Shown: positions 1-7,225, counted from the first letter of the stretch. The stretch: DNA of 8,789 bases from JANNAT01 sp043766915 (GCA_043766915.1 JAYUHO010000352.1:1-8789); one strand, 5' to 3'. The notes: generated by a model not told the origin, from the letters alone. A program made the numbers and translations.

Positions 1-1
1 G

Positions 2-640
2 GACGGCCAAATTCTGCGCAGCCATGGCGGCGCGCGCATTGCCGAAGCCTCGGGCGTTGAAGTGGCTTTTGAACGCCGCGAACAGATCAACTTGCCCGCC
101 AAGCGCGCGATTGGCGAGGCGGCTTACCACATGCTGCGGCCCGATACGGCGGTTTTCCTTGATGCAGGCACGACTGTCCTGCAACTGGCGCGGCGCCTGC
201 GGCTTAACCCGATGCCGCTGCGGGTGTTTACAAACTGCCTGCCCGTCGCCCAGGTTCTGATGCCCATTCCCGAGATTATCGTCACCCTTCTGGGTGGTAC
301 CTTGCGCCCACAAAATGCGTCTATGGTCGGCATTCTGGCGGAAGAGGCGCTGGAACGGCTGTGGTTTGACCAACTGTTCCTCGGCGTGGGTGCCATTGGC
401 GAAGATGGCAATATCTACAGCGCGGACGAACAAGAAGCGCGGATCAACGCGAGAATGCTGACGCGCACGGACAATACAATCGTGCTGGCCGATGCGGACA
501 AATTCGGTCGCCGTCTGACCTACCGCGTGGCCGCTCTGGCCGCTGGCTGTCATATCGTGACTGGACCCCAGCTGGCTGAAAACTGGACGGTTCTGCTGAT
601 CAAGGCAGGATGTGTCATCACTCACGTATCTGCGCCATGA
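2..640 (+). CDS. DeoR-family transcriptional repressor, 5'-truncated by window edge
   Basis: This is the C-terminal 212 residues of a DeoR/GlpR-type regulator; the N-terminal winged-helix DNA-binding domain is outside the window. The frame is open from base 2. The first visible residues include RSHGGA (6-11), the usual segment just after the helix-turn-helix. The sugar-phosphate sensing domain follows: FLDAGTT (52-58) for phosphate binding, LLGGTLR (97-102), GVGAIGEDG (128-136), an EQEARINARM stretch (143-152) and LADADKFGR (162-170). DeoR proteins of this type usually repress the adjacent sugar operon and release DNA on binding a phosphorylated sugar. Here the gene overlaps the downstream kinase by 4 bases, so it is probably cotranscribed and may autoregulate. 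The usual 'TD' near the C-terminus reads TG (187-188), a minor departure. The family is well supported; the effector is unknown, and an amino-sugar phosphate is a guess from the neighbours. Confidence 0.93.
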   Translation, partial: DGQILRSHGGARIAEASGVEVAFERREQINLPAKRAIGEAAYHMLRPDTAVFLDAGTTVLQLARRLRLNPMPLRVFTNCLPVAQVLMPIPEIIVTLLGGTLRPQNASMVGILAEEALERLWFDQLFLGVGAIGEDGNIYSADEQEARINARMLTRTDNTIVLADADKFGRRLTYRVAALAAGCHIVTGPQLAENWTVLLIKAGCVITHVSAP

Positions 641-1578
641 CGACGGGCCGGGTTCTGGGGGTTGATGGAGGGGGCAGCAAGACGATTGCGGTGGTGGCCA
701 ATCCTTTGGGCGAGGTGGAATCCTACACCGTTTCGGCAGGGTTGGACCCAACGGCTGGACCCAACTGGGAAGCCATGTTCACCGACCTTGCCACGCAAAT
801 CGGCACCATCGATGCCGCAACCATTGGCCTGCCCTATCACGGTGAAATCCCCTCTGTATCCGCGCGGCAGACCGAATTGGGCGCAGCTTTGTTCGGGGCA
901 AACTGCCAGGTTGTGAACGATGTCGCGGTGGCTTTTGAAGGGGCCTTTGCGGGCGCCGACGGGGTGTTGATCCTTGCAGGCACGGGATCAATGGCTTGGG
1001 CGCGCGGGCCACTGGGCACACATCGTGCGGGCGGGTGGGGGGATGTGTTCGGCGATGAAGGGTCGGCCTATTGGATTGGCCGCAAAGCGCTTGGTATTGT
1101 CAGTCAACATCTTGATGGCCGGCGCGCCAGCCCGGATTTTACCCGCCTGTTGTTGACCGCCATGCAGGTTGCACCCGCGGACCTGATCGGCTGGACCTAT
1201 GGACATGCCAATCCGCGCGCCGCAATCGCCCTGATCGCCCGGCATGTCTCGGCCCTTGCACAGGCAGGCGATGCCGAAGCGGTCGCCGTGATGACCCGCG
1301 CCGCGGCGCATCTTGCCGATCTTGGGCGCACCGCCGCCGCAGCCTGTGGCGCGCGCCACCCGGTAGATTGGAGCTTTGCAGGAGGCGTGTTCAACGATGC
1401 CATCGTCCTGAACGCAACGATGAAAAGCATGCACACGCCGCCCCTGTCTCCCCGCCTGCCCCCTGTTGGTGGGGCAGTCCTTATGGCTGCACGGCACGCA
1501 GGATGGCGCGTTGAGTCCGATTTTATTGCCCGGCTGGCATCCTCGCTTGCCGCGCCGCACCAAACCGAAAGTTCCTGA
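637..1578 (+). CDS. BadF/BadG/BcrA-family sugar kinase (N-acetylglucosamine/glucosamine kinase-like)
   Basis: A 313-residue protein of the ASKHA (actin-like ATPase) fold. It has the phosphate-1 loop GVDGGGSKT (8-16), a likely catalytic Asp in VVNDVAVAF (D95), the phosphate-2 loop LAGTGSMAWA (113-122), the GGWGDVFGDEGSAYWIGR segment (132-149) typical of GlcNAc kinases in this family, and adenosine-site motifs FAGGVF (247-252) and PPVGGA (275-280). It probably uses ATP to phosphorylate C6 of a cytoplasmic amino sugar or hexose. The start at 637 lies in an ATGA overlap with the regulator's stop and places the GVDGGG loop near the N-terminus, as in relatives. An alternative ATG at 610 would add nine residues; it has a purine-rich AAGGCAGG directly upstream, so the choice is not absolute. 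The SIS enzyme follows after 3 bases, consistent with a kinase-deaminase pair. Family is confident; GlcNAc versus GlcN or another sugar is not decided by the sequence. Confidence 0.9.
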   Translation: MTTGRVLGVDGGGSKTIAVVANPLGEVESYTVSAGLDPTAGPNWEAMFTDLATQIGTIDAATIGLPYHGEIPSVSARQTELGAALFGANCQVVNDVAVAFEGAFAGADGVLILAGTGSMAWARGPLGTHRAGGWGDVFGDEGSAYWIGRKALGIVSQHLDGRRASPDFTRLLLTAMQVAPADLIGWTYGHANPRAAIALIARHVSALAQAGDAEAVAVMTRAAAHLADLGRTAAAACGARHPVDWSFAGGVFNDAIVLNATMKSMHTPPLSPRLPPVGGAVLMAARHAGWRVESDFIARLASSLAAPHQTESS

Positions 1579-1581
1579 CCG

Positions 1582-2547
1582 ATGCCCACGATCACCGAAA
1601 CCGTAATCCGCGCGCAGTTCCCCTATTGGCAGGCCGCTCTGCAGCAAAGCCTGCCGCAGATAAATGCCCGCATGGTGGTGGTGACGGGCTGCGGCTCGTC
1701 CTATTACCTTGCGCAAACATTGGCCTGTGCGTTCAACGCGCAGGGGCAATCCGCCATAGCCGTGCCCGGCGCGGAATGGGCGCGCAGGCCGGAATGTTAT
1801 CTGGCAGAATCGTCAGATGTGCTGGTGATCGGATTGTCGCGGTCGGGCACAACGACAGAAACGATACAGGCAATCACCACCAGCCGGGCGCGGGGGTGGC
1901 GGACGCTGGCGCTGTCTTGCGAGAAAGGATCCCCAATTCTGACAGCCGCCGACACCGCGGTATATCTGCCAACAGATGCGCGCGAGGGCATTGTGATGTC
2001 TGTCTCGGCCAGTCTGATGTTGATGGCGGGTTTGCGAATGACAGGAAGTGCCCTGTCTGACACAGTTGTGTCCTCAGCTTTCAAGGCTATGGATGCGATG
2101 GATAAAGGGGCCGCTGCCCTGCTGCCCGGTCGCAGCCATTTTGTCTATCTTGGCGCAGGCGTAAACTATGGTGTCGCCACCGAAGGCAGTCTGAAACTGC
2201 AAGAAATGAGCCTCTCTTACAGTCAGGCCTACCATCCGATGGAGTATCGCCATGGCCCGATCTCGTTGATTGATGCGCGGTCATTGGTGGTGATGCTTTA
2301 TTCCCATGAAACGGCCACCGAGGAAGCAACCCTCGTGGCGGACCTGCAAGCCAAAGGCGCTAAGGTTATCGGTCTGAACGGCCCCGGTGATCTTGGAATC
2401 CCCCTTGGCCAAACCGGCCCGGCCGCTGCCCTTGCCGCCTTGCCCGCGCTGCAGTTGTTTGGGGAAAAAGTGGCTCTGCACAAAGGCATCAACTCTGAAA
2501 CCCCGCGCCATCTGACCAAAGTGGTCGTCCTGAAAGAGGGACACTAG
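1582..2547 (+). CDS. Double-SIS-domain sugar-phosphate isomerase/deaminase (GlmS C-domain-like)
   Basis: A 321-residue protein made of two SIS domains and lacking the glutaminase domain of GlmS, so it should act as a deaminase/isomerase (for example glucosamine-6-P to fructose-6-P plus ammonia) rather than a synthase. SIS-1 carries TGCGSSYYLA (35-44) and GLSRSGTTTET (84-94), the phosphosugar-binding serine/threonine loop. SIS-2 carries GAGVNYGVATEGSLKLQEMS (191-210) and EYRHGPISLI (221-230). The C-terminus ends in HKGINSETPRHLTKVVVL. Residues corresponding to the known GlmS isomerase catalytic set are present: E208, H224 and the C-terminal lysine K313. No clear Shine-Dalgarno sequence precedes the ATG, which follows the kinase stop by 3 bases, so translation is probably coupled. 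AgaS- and FrlB-like deaminase/deglycase roles remain possible. The pairing with a BadF kinase favours an amino-sugar phosphate as substrate. Confidence 0.9.
   Translation: MPTITETVIRAQFPYWQAALQQSLPQINARMVVVTGCGSSYYLAQTLACAFNAQGQSAIAVPGAEWARRPECYLAESSDVLVIGLSRSGTTTETIQAITTSRARGWRTLALSCEKGSPILTAADTAVYLPTDAREGIVMSVSASLMLMAGLRMTGSALSDTVVSSAFKAMDAMDKGAAALLPGRSHFVYLGAGVNYGVATEGSLKLQEMSLSYSQAYHPMEYRHGPISLIDARSLVVMLYSHETATEEATLVADLQAKGAKVIGLNGPGDLGIPLGQTGPAAALAALPALQLFGEKVALHKGINSETPRHLTKVVVLKEGH
2535..2540 (+). promoter_or_regulatory. Ribosome binding site of the GH4 gene
   Basis: AGAGGG lies inside the 3' end of the SIS gene, 8 bases before the GH4 ATG at 2549. It is one of the few good Shine-Dalgarno sequences in the window and supports that start, which also gives the Rossmann motif at residues 8-12. 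Confidence 0.6.
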
Positions 2548-2548
2548 G

Positions 2549-3868
2549 ATGGCCAGGATCTGCCTTATCGGTGCCGGATCAACCGTGTTCGCGCAGAATA
2601 TTCTGGGCGATGTGCTGTCCAATCCGGAACTGGCTGACAGCGATATTGCTCTGTTTGACATCGACGCCGAACGCCTGTCCACGTCCGAGATTATGGCCCG
2701 GCGCATTGGCAAGACGCTTGGGATCAAAGGCCTGCGTGTCACCGCCACAACCAATCGACGTGAAGCATTGCGGGGTGCTGATTTCGTGATCCTGATGATG
2801 CAGATTGGTGGTTACAAACCCTCTACTGTGGTGGATTTTGAAATCCCCAAAAAGTTCGGACTGCGCCAGACCATTGCCGACACGCTGGGCATTGGCGGCA
2901 TTTTCCGGGCGTTGCGGACGATCCCGGTGGTTTTGGATATCGCCCGCGACATGGAAGAAATGTGCCCGAAGGCACTGATGATGAACTACGTCAACCCGAT
3001 GGCAATGATCAGCTGGGCCATGCAAGAGACTGCGCCGCACATCGCCTATGTCGGGCTTTGCCATTCCGTGCAGGAAACCTCGGGCCAGCTTGCCCGGCTG
3101 TTGGGCGAGGATATTGCAAACATCGACTACCTGTCGGCGGGCATCAACCACGTTGCATTTTTCACCAAGTTTGAAAAACGTCTGCCCGGTGGTGGTGTCG
3201 AAGATCTGTATCCGCGCCTGCGCGCCATTGCGGCCTCGGATGACTATCCCGCAGGCGATAAGGTGCGCTTTGCGGTGATGAAGCATTTCGGACATTTTGT
3301 CACCGAAAGCAGTGAGCATTTCAGTGAATACACGCCTTGGTTCATCAAACGCGACCGGCCCGATTTGATCGATAAATACCAGGTGCCGCTGGATGAATAC
3401 ATCCGCCGTTGCAAAGAACAGATTGCCGGTTGGCACACCCTGCGCGCCGAGATGGAAAACGTCGATGCGCCACTTGTGGTGGAAAAATCCAACGAATATG
3501 CCGCTGCGATCATTCACGGCATGGTCACAGGCAGCAATCACCTGATCTATGGCAATCTGCGCAATAACGGGCTGATCGACAACCTGCCAGCGGCGGCGGC
3601 GGTCGAGGTGCCGTGTCATGTCAACCGCAACGGCATTCAGCCTCTTCGCGTCGGCCTCGTTCCCGCGCAGTTGGCAGCCATCATGCGAAGCCAGATCAAT
3701 GTGCAGGAACTGACGGTGCTGGCCGCCCTGACGGGCAAACGCGACCATATTTATCACGCGGCCATGCTGGACCCGCACACCGCAGCCGAACTGTCGTTGG
3801 ATGAAATCCGTGCCCTTTGTGATGCGCTGATAGCGGCACATGGCACCTATCTGCCAGCGTATCACTGA
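2549..3868 (+). CDS. Glycoside hydrolase family 4, alpha-galactosidase (MelA)-like
   Basis: A 439-residue protein of normal GH4 length. GH4 enzymes cleave glycosides by an NAD+- and divalent-metal-dependent oxidation/elimination mechanism in the cytoplasm. Visible features are the N-terminal Rossmann loop LIGAGST (6-12), the acidic end of strand 2 at LFDID (35-39), NYVNPMA (146-152), the metal-ligand cysteine in GLCHSVQ (C171) and the metal-ligand histidine in GINHVAF (H201). The CHSV form of the motif is that of MelA-type alpha-galactosidases; 6-phospho-glucosidases of the family have other residues after the cysteine. This suggests a non-phosphorylated substrate, in line with ABC rather than PTS uptake. 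No signal peptide is seen. The gene starts one base after the SIS stop and ends one base before the ABC ATPase start. Substrate is uncertain: an alpha-galactoside is the default, but the amino-sugar enzymes next door could mean an amino-sugar glycoside. Confidence 0.93.
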   Translation: MARICLIGAGSTVFAQNILGDVLSNPELADSDIALFDIDAERLSTSEIMARRIGKTLGIKGLRVTATTNRREALRGADFVILMMQIGGYKPSTVVDFEIPKKFGLRQTIADTLGIGGIFRALRTIPVVLDIARDMEEMCPKALMMNYVNPMAMISWAMQETAPHIAYVGLCHSVQETSGQLARLLGEDIANIDYLSAGINHVAFFTKFEKRLPGGGVEDLYPRLRAIAASDDYPAGDKVRFAVMKHFGHFVTESSEHFSEYTPWFIKRDRPDLIDKYQVPLDEYIRRCKEQIAGWHTLRAEMENVDAPLVVEKSNEYAAAIIHGMVTGSNHLIYGNLRNNGLIDNLPAAAAVEVPCHVNRNGIQPLRVGLVPAQLAAIMRSQINVQELTVLAALTGKRDHIYHAAMLDPHTAAELSLDEIRALCDALIAAHGTYLPAYH

Positions 3869-3869
3869 C

Positions 3870-4922
3870 ATGGCACAGGTTTCCATCCGCGAAGTGACAA
3901 AGATGTATGGCAGCGTGCAGGCCATGTTCGGTGTCAGCTTTGACGTGGCGGATGGGGAATTTGTGGCCTTGGTCGGCCCATCCGGCTGCGGTAAATCCAC
4001 CCTGCTGCGGATGATTGCCGGGCTTGAAGACATCACGTCGGGCACCGTATCCATCGCGGGGCGGGTGGTGAATGATATCGAACCCAAGGAACGCGACATC
4101 GCGATGGTGTTCCAGAATTACGCGCTTTACCCGCATATGACAGTGCGCGAAAATATGGGGTTTTCGCTGCGACTGCGCGGGGGGACCAAGACCGAAATTG
4201 ACCGCGCGGTGATGGATGCGGCCGAAGTGCTGGGCCTGACGGAGTATCTGGAACGCAGCCCCAAACAATTGTCGGGCGGTCAGCGGCAGCGGGTGGCGAT
4301 GGGACGCGCGATTGTGCGAAATCCGGCAGTGTTTTTGTTCGACGAGCCGTTGTCGAACCTTGACGCGGCTCTGCGCGTGCAAATGCGCACCGAGATCAGG
4401 GGGTTGCACGAACGGCTCGGCTCTACCTCTATCTTCGTCACGCATGATCAGGTCGAAGCCATGACCATGGCCGACCGGATCGTCGTGATGCGGGCCGGGC
4501 GGATGGAACAAGCCGGACCACCGTTGGACCTGTATGACCGGCCGGCAAATGCGTTTGTGGCCGGGTTTATCGGATCACCCGCGATGAATTTGCTGGCGGG
4601 GCAGGCAGCTGGTGGGCGGGTGATGCTTGCAAATGGAGCCGTGGTGCCGATTGCTGCAGACGTGACCGGGGCTGTGACCTACGGTATTCGGCCCGAACAT
4701 CTGGAACTGGCCCCTGCCAATGCACCTGGCGCGATGATTTGCACGGTGGGCCTGATTGAAAGCACGGGCACGGCGTCGTTCGTGGCAGCACAGTCCAATG
4801 GCACCCCCTTGCACGCGCTGTTCTCAGATCGCCCCGCCTTCAAACGGGGTGATACGATTGCGCTGCGCCCCCGTGATGGTTTTCACCACTTGTTTGATAC
4901 AGCCAGCGGGGCGCGTCTATGA
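3870..4922 (+). CDS. ABC transporter ATP-binding protein, MalK/UgpC type (sugar importer)
   Basis: A 350-residue CUT1-class nucleotide-binding subunit expected to sit on the cytoplasmic face and drive sugar import. All ATPase motifs are intact: Walker A GPSGCGKST (36-44), Q-loop Q82 in VFQNYALYPHMT, signature LSGGQ (134-138), Walker B VFLFDEP (154-160), D-loop SNLD (162-165) and switch H192. A C-terminal regulatory/TOBE domain spans roughly 235-350, with the typical GIRPEHLEL (272-280). The ATG at 3870 is chosen because it gives the family N-terminus (MAQVSIREVTKMYG); an in-frame ATG at 3840 would run 29 bases into the GH4 gene. The gene is one base from GH4 and overlaps the amidohydrolase by 4 bases. 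Unusually, the ATPase precedes the binding proteins and permease and is separated from them by an enzyme gene. ATPases of this class can serve several transporters. Confidence 0.95.
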   Translation: MAQVSIREVTKMYGSVQAMFGVSFDVADGEFVALVGPSGCGKSTLLRMIAGLEDITSGTVSIAGRVVNDIEPKERDIAMVFQNYALYPHMTVRENMGFSLRLRGGTKTEIDRAVMDAAEVLGLTEYLERSPKQLSGGQRQRVAMGRAIVRNPAVFLFDEPLSNLDAALRVQMRTEIRGLHERLGSTSIFVTHDQVEAMTMADRIVVMRAGRMEQAGPPLDLYDRPANAFVAGFIGSPAMNLLAGQAAGGRVMLANGAVVPIAADVTGAVTYGIRPEHLELAPANAPGAMICTVGLIESTGTASFVAAQSNGTPLHALFSDRPAFKRGDTIALRPRDGFHHLFDTASGARL

Positions 4923-5977
4923 CGGCGGATCTTCCCCTGTCGCAATTTCACCCCAGCTCCCGGCTGATCACGCCGCAATCGGGCATCACCGCGCCCTGCC
5001 GTCGGATCATTGACGCGCACAACCATCTTGGCTCCTTTGGCGGCGGTTGGGATCAACGTGATCCCGCCGCGCTGTTTGCGCAGCTGGACCGGGCGCGGGT
5101 GGTGCATTACGTCGATCTGGACGGCGGTTGGGGCGAGGATATTCTTGACCATCGCCTGCGGGTTTTCAAAGAACATGCCCCCGACCGCTACCGCGTTTTT
5201 GGGGGGGTGAACTGGGCGCAGTGGGCCGATGAAGGCCACCTCTTTGCCGACCGCGCCGCCAACCGCCTGTCCGCCCAGTCAGCGCGCGGTGCCGAAGGGT
5301 TGAAAATCTGGAAACCCTTCGGCTTGCACGTCACCGATGACACTGGCGCGCTTGCAAAAATCGACGACCCCCGCCTTGATCCGATCTGGGCCCGCGCCGG
5401 AGAGCTGAACTTGCCCGTGATGATCCATATCGCCGATCCGGTGGCATTCTTCGACCCGCTGACCCCGCAAAACGAACGTTGGGATGAACTGCACGAAAAC
5501 CCCGGCTGGCAGTTTCCCAGCCCTCCGTTCCCGCCCTTCACTGCCCTGATCGAAGCCTTCGCCACTCTGGTGCGCCGCCATCCGCAAACAACGTTCATCG
5601 GCGCACATGTGGGGTGCTATTCTGAAAACCTCGCGTGGGTGTCGGCGCTGTTGGACGAATGCCCCAACCTTTATGTCGATATATCGGCCCGCATTTCCGA
5701 ACTGGGCCGCCAACCCTATTCTGCCCGCCGATTTTTCCAACACCACCAAGACCGCATCCTGTTTGGTACAGACTCGGGCCCCGATCTTGACACCTACGGC
5801 ACCTATGCGCGGTTTCTTGAATCCGAAGATGAATATTTCTCCTACAGCCCCGACGGCATTCCTGGCCAAGGCCGCTGGATGATCTACGGGCTGCACCTGG
5901 CACCCGCCATTCTTGACAAGGTCTATCACGACAACGCCGCCCGGTTGTTCGGGCTGAACAAGGGAGATTTGAGATGA
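4919..5977 (+). CDS. Amidohydrolase-2 family metal-dependent hydrolase, substrate unknown
   Basis: A 352-residue cytoplasmic TIM-barrel protein of the amidohydrolase superfamily (the ACMSD/lactonase/decarboxylase branch). Metal-site signatures appear in order: DAHNH (H34, H36 at the end of strand 1), VMIHIADP (H170), IGAHVG (H230) and LFGTDSG (D285). A candidate lysine lies in GLKIWKPFG (K129). The C-terminal YHDNAARLFGL is typical of the family. An FFDP...NERWDEL...PGWQFP insert (about 177-200) recalls a subfamily of uncharacterised amidohydrolases I know from other phyla; this is recollection, not a search. About 30 residues precede the HxH motif. The start overlaps the ATPase stop as ATGA, and the end overlaps the first binding-protein start as ATGA. 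Possible roles are lactone hydrolysis, C-C decarboxylation or deacylation of an intermediate of the imported sugar. It is not a NagA-type (amidohydrolase-1) deacetylase by motif layout. Confidence 0.85.
   Translation: MTADLPLSQFHPSSRLITPQSGITAPCRRIIDAHNHLGSFGGGWDQRDPAALFAQLDRARVVHYVDLDGGWGEDILDHRLRVFKEHAPDRYRVFGGVNWAQWADEGHLFADRAANRLSAQSARGAEGLKIWKPFGLHVTDDTGALAKIDDPRLDPIWARAGELNLPVMIHIADPVAFFDPLTPQNERWDELHENPGWQFPSPPFPPFTALIEAFATLVRRHPQTTFIGAHVGCYSENLAWVSALLDECPNLYVDISARISELGRQPYSARRFFQHHQDRILFGTDSGPDLDTYGTYARFLESEDEYFSYSPDGIPGQGRWMIYGLHLAPAILDKVYHDNAARLFGLNKGDLR
5961..5966 (+). promoter_or_regulatory. Ribosome binding site of the first binding-protein gene
   Basis: AGGGAG sits 7 bases before the ATG at 5974, inside the end of the amidohydrolase gene. 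It supports the start that gives a short signal peptide. Confidence 0.65.
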
Positions 5978-7212
5978 AATACGCCGTCCTGTCCCTGCTG
6001 CTGTCCACCACAGCCAACGCCGATACCACCATCACCTATCAGGCCTGGGGAACGCCAGCAGAAGGCGCCGTTTGGAACGAAATTGCCCGCGCATTCGAGG
6101 CTGGGCATCCGGGCATTAGCGTCAAGATCGAACTCGCCGATTGGGACAGTTATTGGGAAAAGCTGCGCGTTCAGGTGGCTGGAGGCTCGCCGCCCGATGT
6201 GTTCGCGATGTCGCCGCCACTTTATCCCGACTGGCAATCGCGGGGGGTGCTGTTGAACATGCAACCCTATCTCGATGCAGATCCCACCGCGTTGGAAGGC
6301 GTCTACCCCGTAACGCTGACCGCCTATCAGACGCCCGAAGGCTATTTCGGCCTGCCACGCGATTTTCAGACCATCGTGCTGTATTACAACAAAGATATGT
6401 TCGACGCGGCCAGCCTGCCCTACCCCACCGCCAACTGGACATGGGAAGATCTGCGCACTGCCGCCAAGGCGCTGACCGTGGACAAAGACGCAGATGGGCG
6501 CAGCGATCAGTGGGGCTTTACCGCTGATGGGTATGGCCCCGAGGCGATGATTGCCCCGATGATCAGGGCCTATGGCGGCGATCTGGTGGACATTGGCAGC
6601 AAGAAAACGCTGCTGGGCAGCCCCGCGGCGCTGACTGCCTTCACTCTGATGCATGATATGTTTGCCGTCGATCATTCGATGCCCAACGAACAGGAAGTGG
6701 CCAGTTTCGGTTGGGATCCGTTCCTTGCAGGGGTGGCTGCCATGACCCTTTCCGGGCATTGGTCTATACCCGATTATTCCGCCTCTGCCCTGAAATGGGA
6801 TATCGCGCCCATCCCGCAAGGGCCAATGGGCCGCGTCACTACGGTGAATTCGGCAGGCTTTGTCATCTCGAAAGACACGCCTGCCCCGGATGCCGCCTTT
6901 GCCTTTGTCAAATTCGCGACCAGCCTTGAAGGCCAAACGCTTGCAGCAAAAATCGGCCTTGCCGTGCCGATCCGCGAAGCTGTGGCAACCTCGGCCGCCT
7001 ATCTGAACCAACCCTCGGCCCCGATCAATCACGCGCTGTTTGTTGATGCGCTGGCCTACGCCCGGCCTTTGCCGGTGTTTCGCGGTTATGAAGAGTGGAG
7101 CACGGCTTTGGGCGATAACCTCAATCTGATCTGGACTGACCAACTGCCAATCGAAGACGGCATCGCCGAGGCTGTGGCTGCGGGTGATGATGCATTTGCC
7201 AAATCAAACTAG
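5974..7212 (+). CDS. ABC transporter sugar-binding protein, family 1 (copy 1)
   Basis: A 412-residue periplasmic solute-binding protein. The N-terminus is a short signal peptide, MKYAVLSLLLSTTANA with cleavage likely after residue 16. The mature part begins TITYQAWG and continues in family-1 (MalE/UgpB-like) style: VWNEIARAFEAGHPGI (33-48), GSPPDVFAM (71-79), LPRDFQTIVLYYNKDMFD (127-144) and a DKDADGRSD loop (170-178) resembling the Ca-binding loops common in this family. The segment LAGVAAMTLSGHWSIPDY (251-268) is the typical hinge/C-lobe region. It is about 65% identical (about 258 of 395 aligned by hand) to the protein encoded next, so the two arose by tandem duplication. A short block at 183-200 is strongly diverged from copy 2. 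It is an intact gene, not a remnant, and probably delivers a sugar to the permease/ATPase encoded alongside. Confidence 0.95.
   Translation: MKYAVLSLLLSTTANADTTITYQAWGTPAEGAVWNEIARAFEAGHPGISVKIELADWDSYWEKLRVQVAGGSPPDVFAMSPPLYPDWQSRGVLLNMQPYLDADPTALEGVYPVTLTAYQTPEGYFGLPRDFQTIVLYYNKDMFDAASLPYPTANWTWEDLRTAAKALTVDKDADGRSDQWGFTADGYGPEAMIAPMIRAYGGDLVDIGSKKTLLGSPAALTAFTLMHDMFAVDHSMPNEQEVASFGWDPFLAGVAAMTLSGHWSIPDYSASALKWDIAPIPQGPMGRVTTVNSAGFVISKDTPAPDAAFAFVKFATSLEGQTLAAKIGLAVPIREAVATSAAYLNQPSAPINHALFVDALAYARPLPVFRGYEEWSTALGDNLNLIWTDQLPIEDGIAEAVAAGDDAFAKSN
6346..6380 (+). repeat. 35-base exact direct repeat, copy A (within binding-protein copy 1)
   Basis: The bases 6346-6380 match 7607-7641 exactly; the flanking bases differ on both sides. 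The stretch encodes FGLPRDFQTIVL in both proteins. It is part of the duplicated gene pair rather than an independent element. Confidence 0.9.
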
Positions 7213-7213
7213 T

Positions 7214-7219
7214 GGGGAG
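7214..7219 (+). promoter_or_regulatory. Ribosome binding site of the second binding-protein gene
   Basis: GGGGAG lies in the 13-base gap after the copy 1 stop, 6 bases before the ATG at 7226. It decides the start at 7226 over an in-frame ATG at 7184 that lies inside copy 1 and would spoil the signal peptide. This is the widest gap in the window and the strongest Shine-Dalgarno sequence seen. Confidence 0.75.
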
Positions 7220-7225
7220 ATCACC

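Noticed and set aside
24..260. Small + strand frame at the left edge
   Set aside because: It overlaps the DeoR regulator in another frame, has Arg/Cys/Pro-rich out-of-frame composition and no recognisable domain.
610..636. Upstream ATG for the kinase with a purine-rich stretch before it
   Set aside because: It would add nine residues (MCHHSRICA) atypical for the family; the ATGA overlap at 637 fits better. Kept as a possible alternative in the gene entry.
988..1749. 253-residue minus-strand frame opposite the kinase/SIS junction
   Set aside because: It overlaps two confident genes, has a low-complexity Gly/His/Arg composition and no motif.
3840..3869. Upstream ATG for the ABC ATPase
   Set aside because: It lies inside the GH4 gene and adds ten residues not typical of MalK-type proteins.
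2579..4099. 506-residue open frame on the minus strand opposite the GH4 gene
   Set aside because: It lies wholly opposite well-supported genes (GH4 and the ATPase start), is rich in His/Arg/Gln as expected of an antisense frame in G/C-rich coding DNA, and shows no recognisable domain.
5196..5207. T5-G7 homopolymer run in the amidohydrolase, considered as a slippage or phase-variation site
   Set aside because: The frame is intact on both sides (V-F-G-G-V then NWAQW), the run is short, and no alternative downstream frame looks real.
4919..5977. Assignment of the amidohydrolase as NagA (GlcNAc-6-P deacetylase)
   Set aside because: The motif order and spacing fit the amidohydrolase-2 branch (HNH, IHIADP, GAHVG, FGTDSG), not NagA.
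5926..7143. 405-residue minus-strand frame opposite binding-protein copy 1
   Set aside because: An antisense shadow. A similar but shorter shadow appears opposite copy 2, as expected from the duplicated sense sequence rather than from a real gene.
7184..7225. Upstream ATG for binding-protein copy 2
   Set aside because: It would put a polar 14-residue extension before the signal peptide and ignores the strong ribosome binding site at 7214-7219.
7213..7225. Terminator or processing hairpin between the two binding-protein genes
   Set aside because: The gap is only 13 bases and is taken up by the ribosome binding site; no stem is visible.
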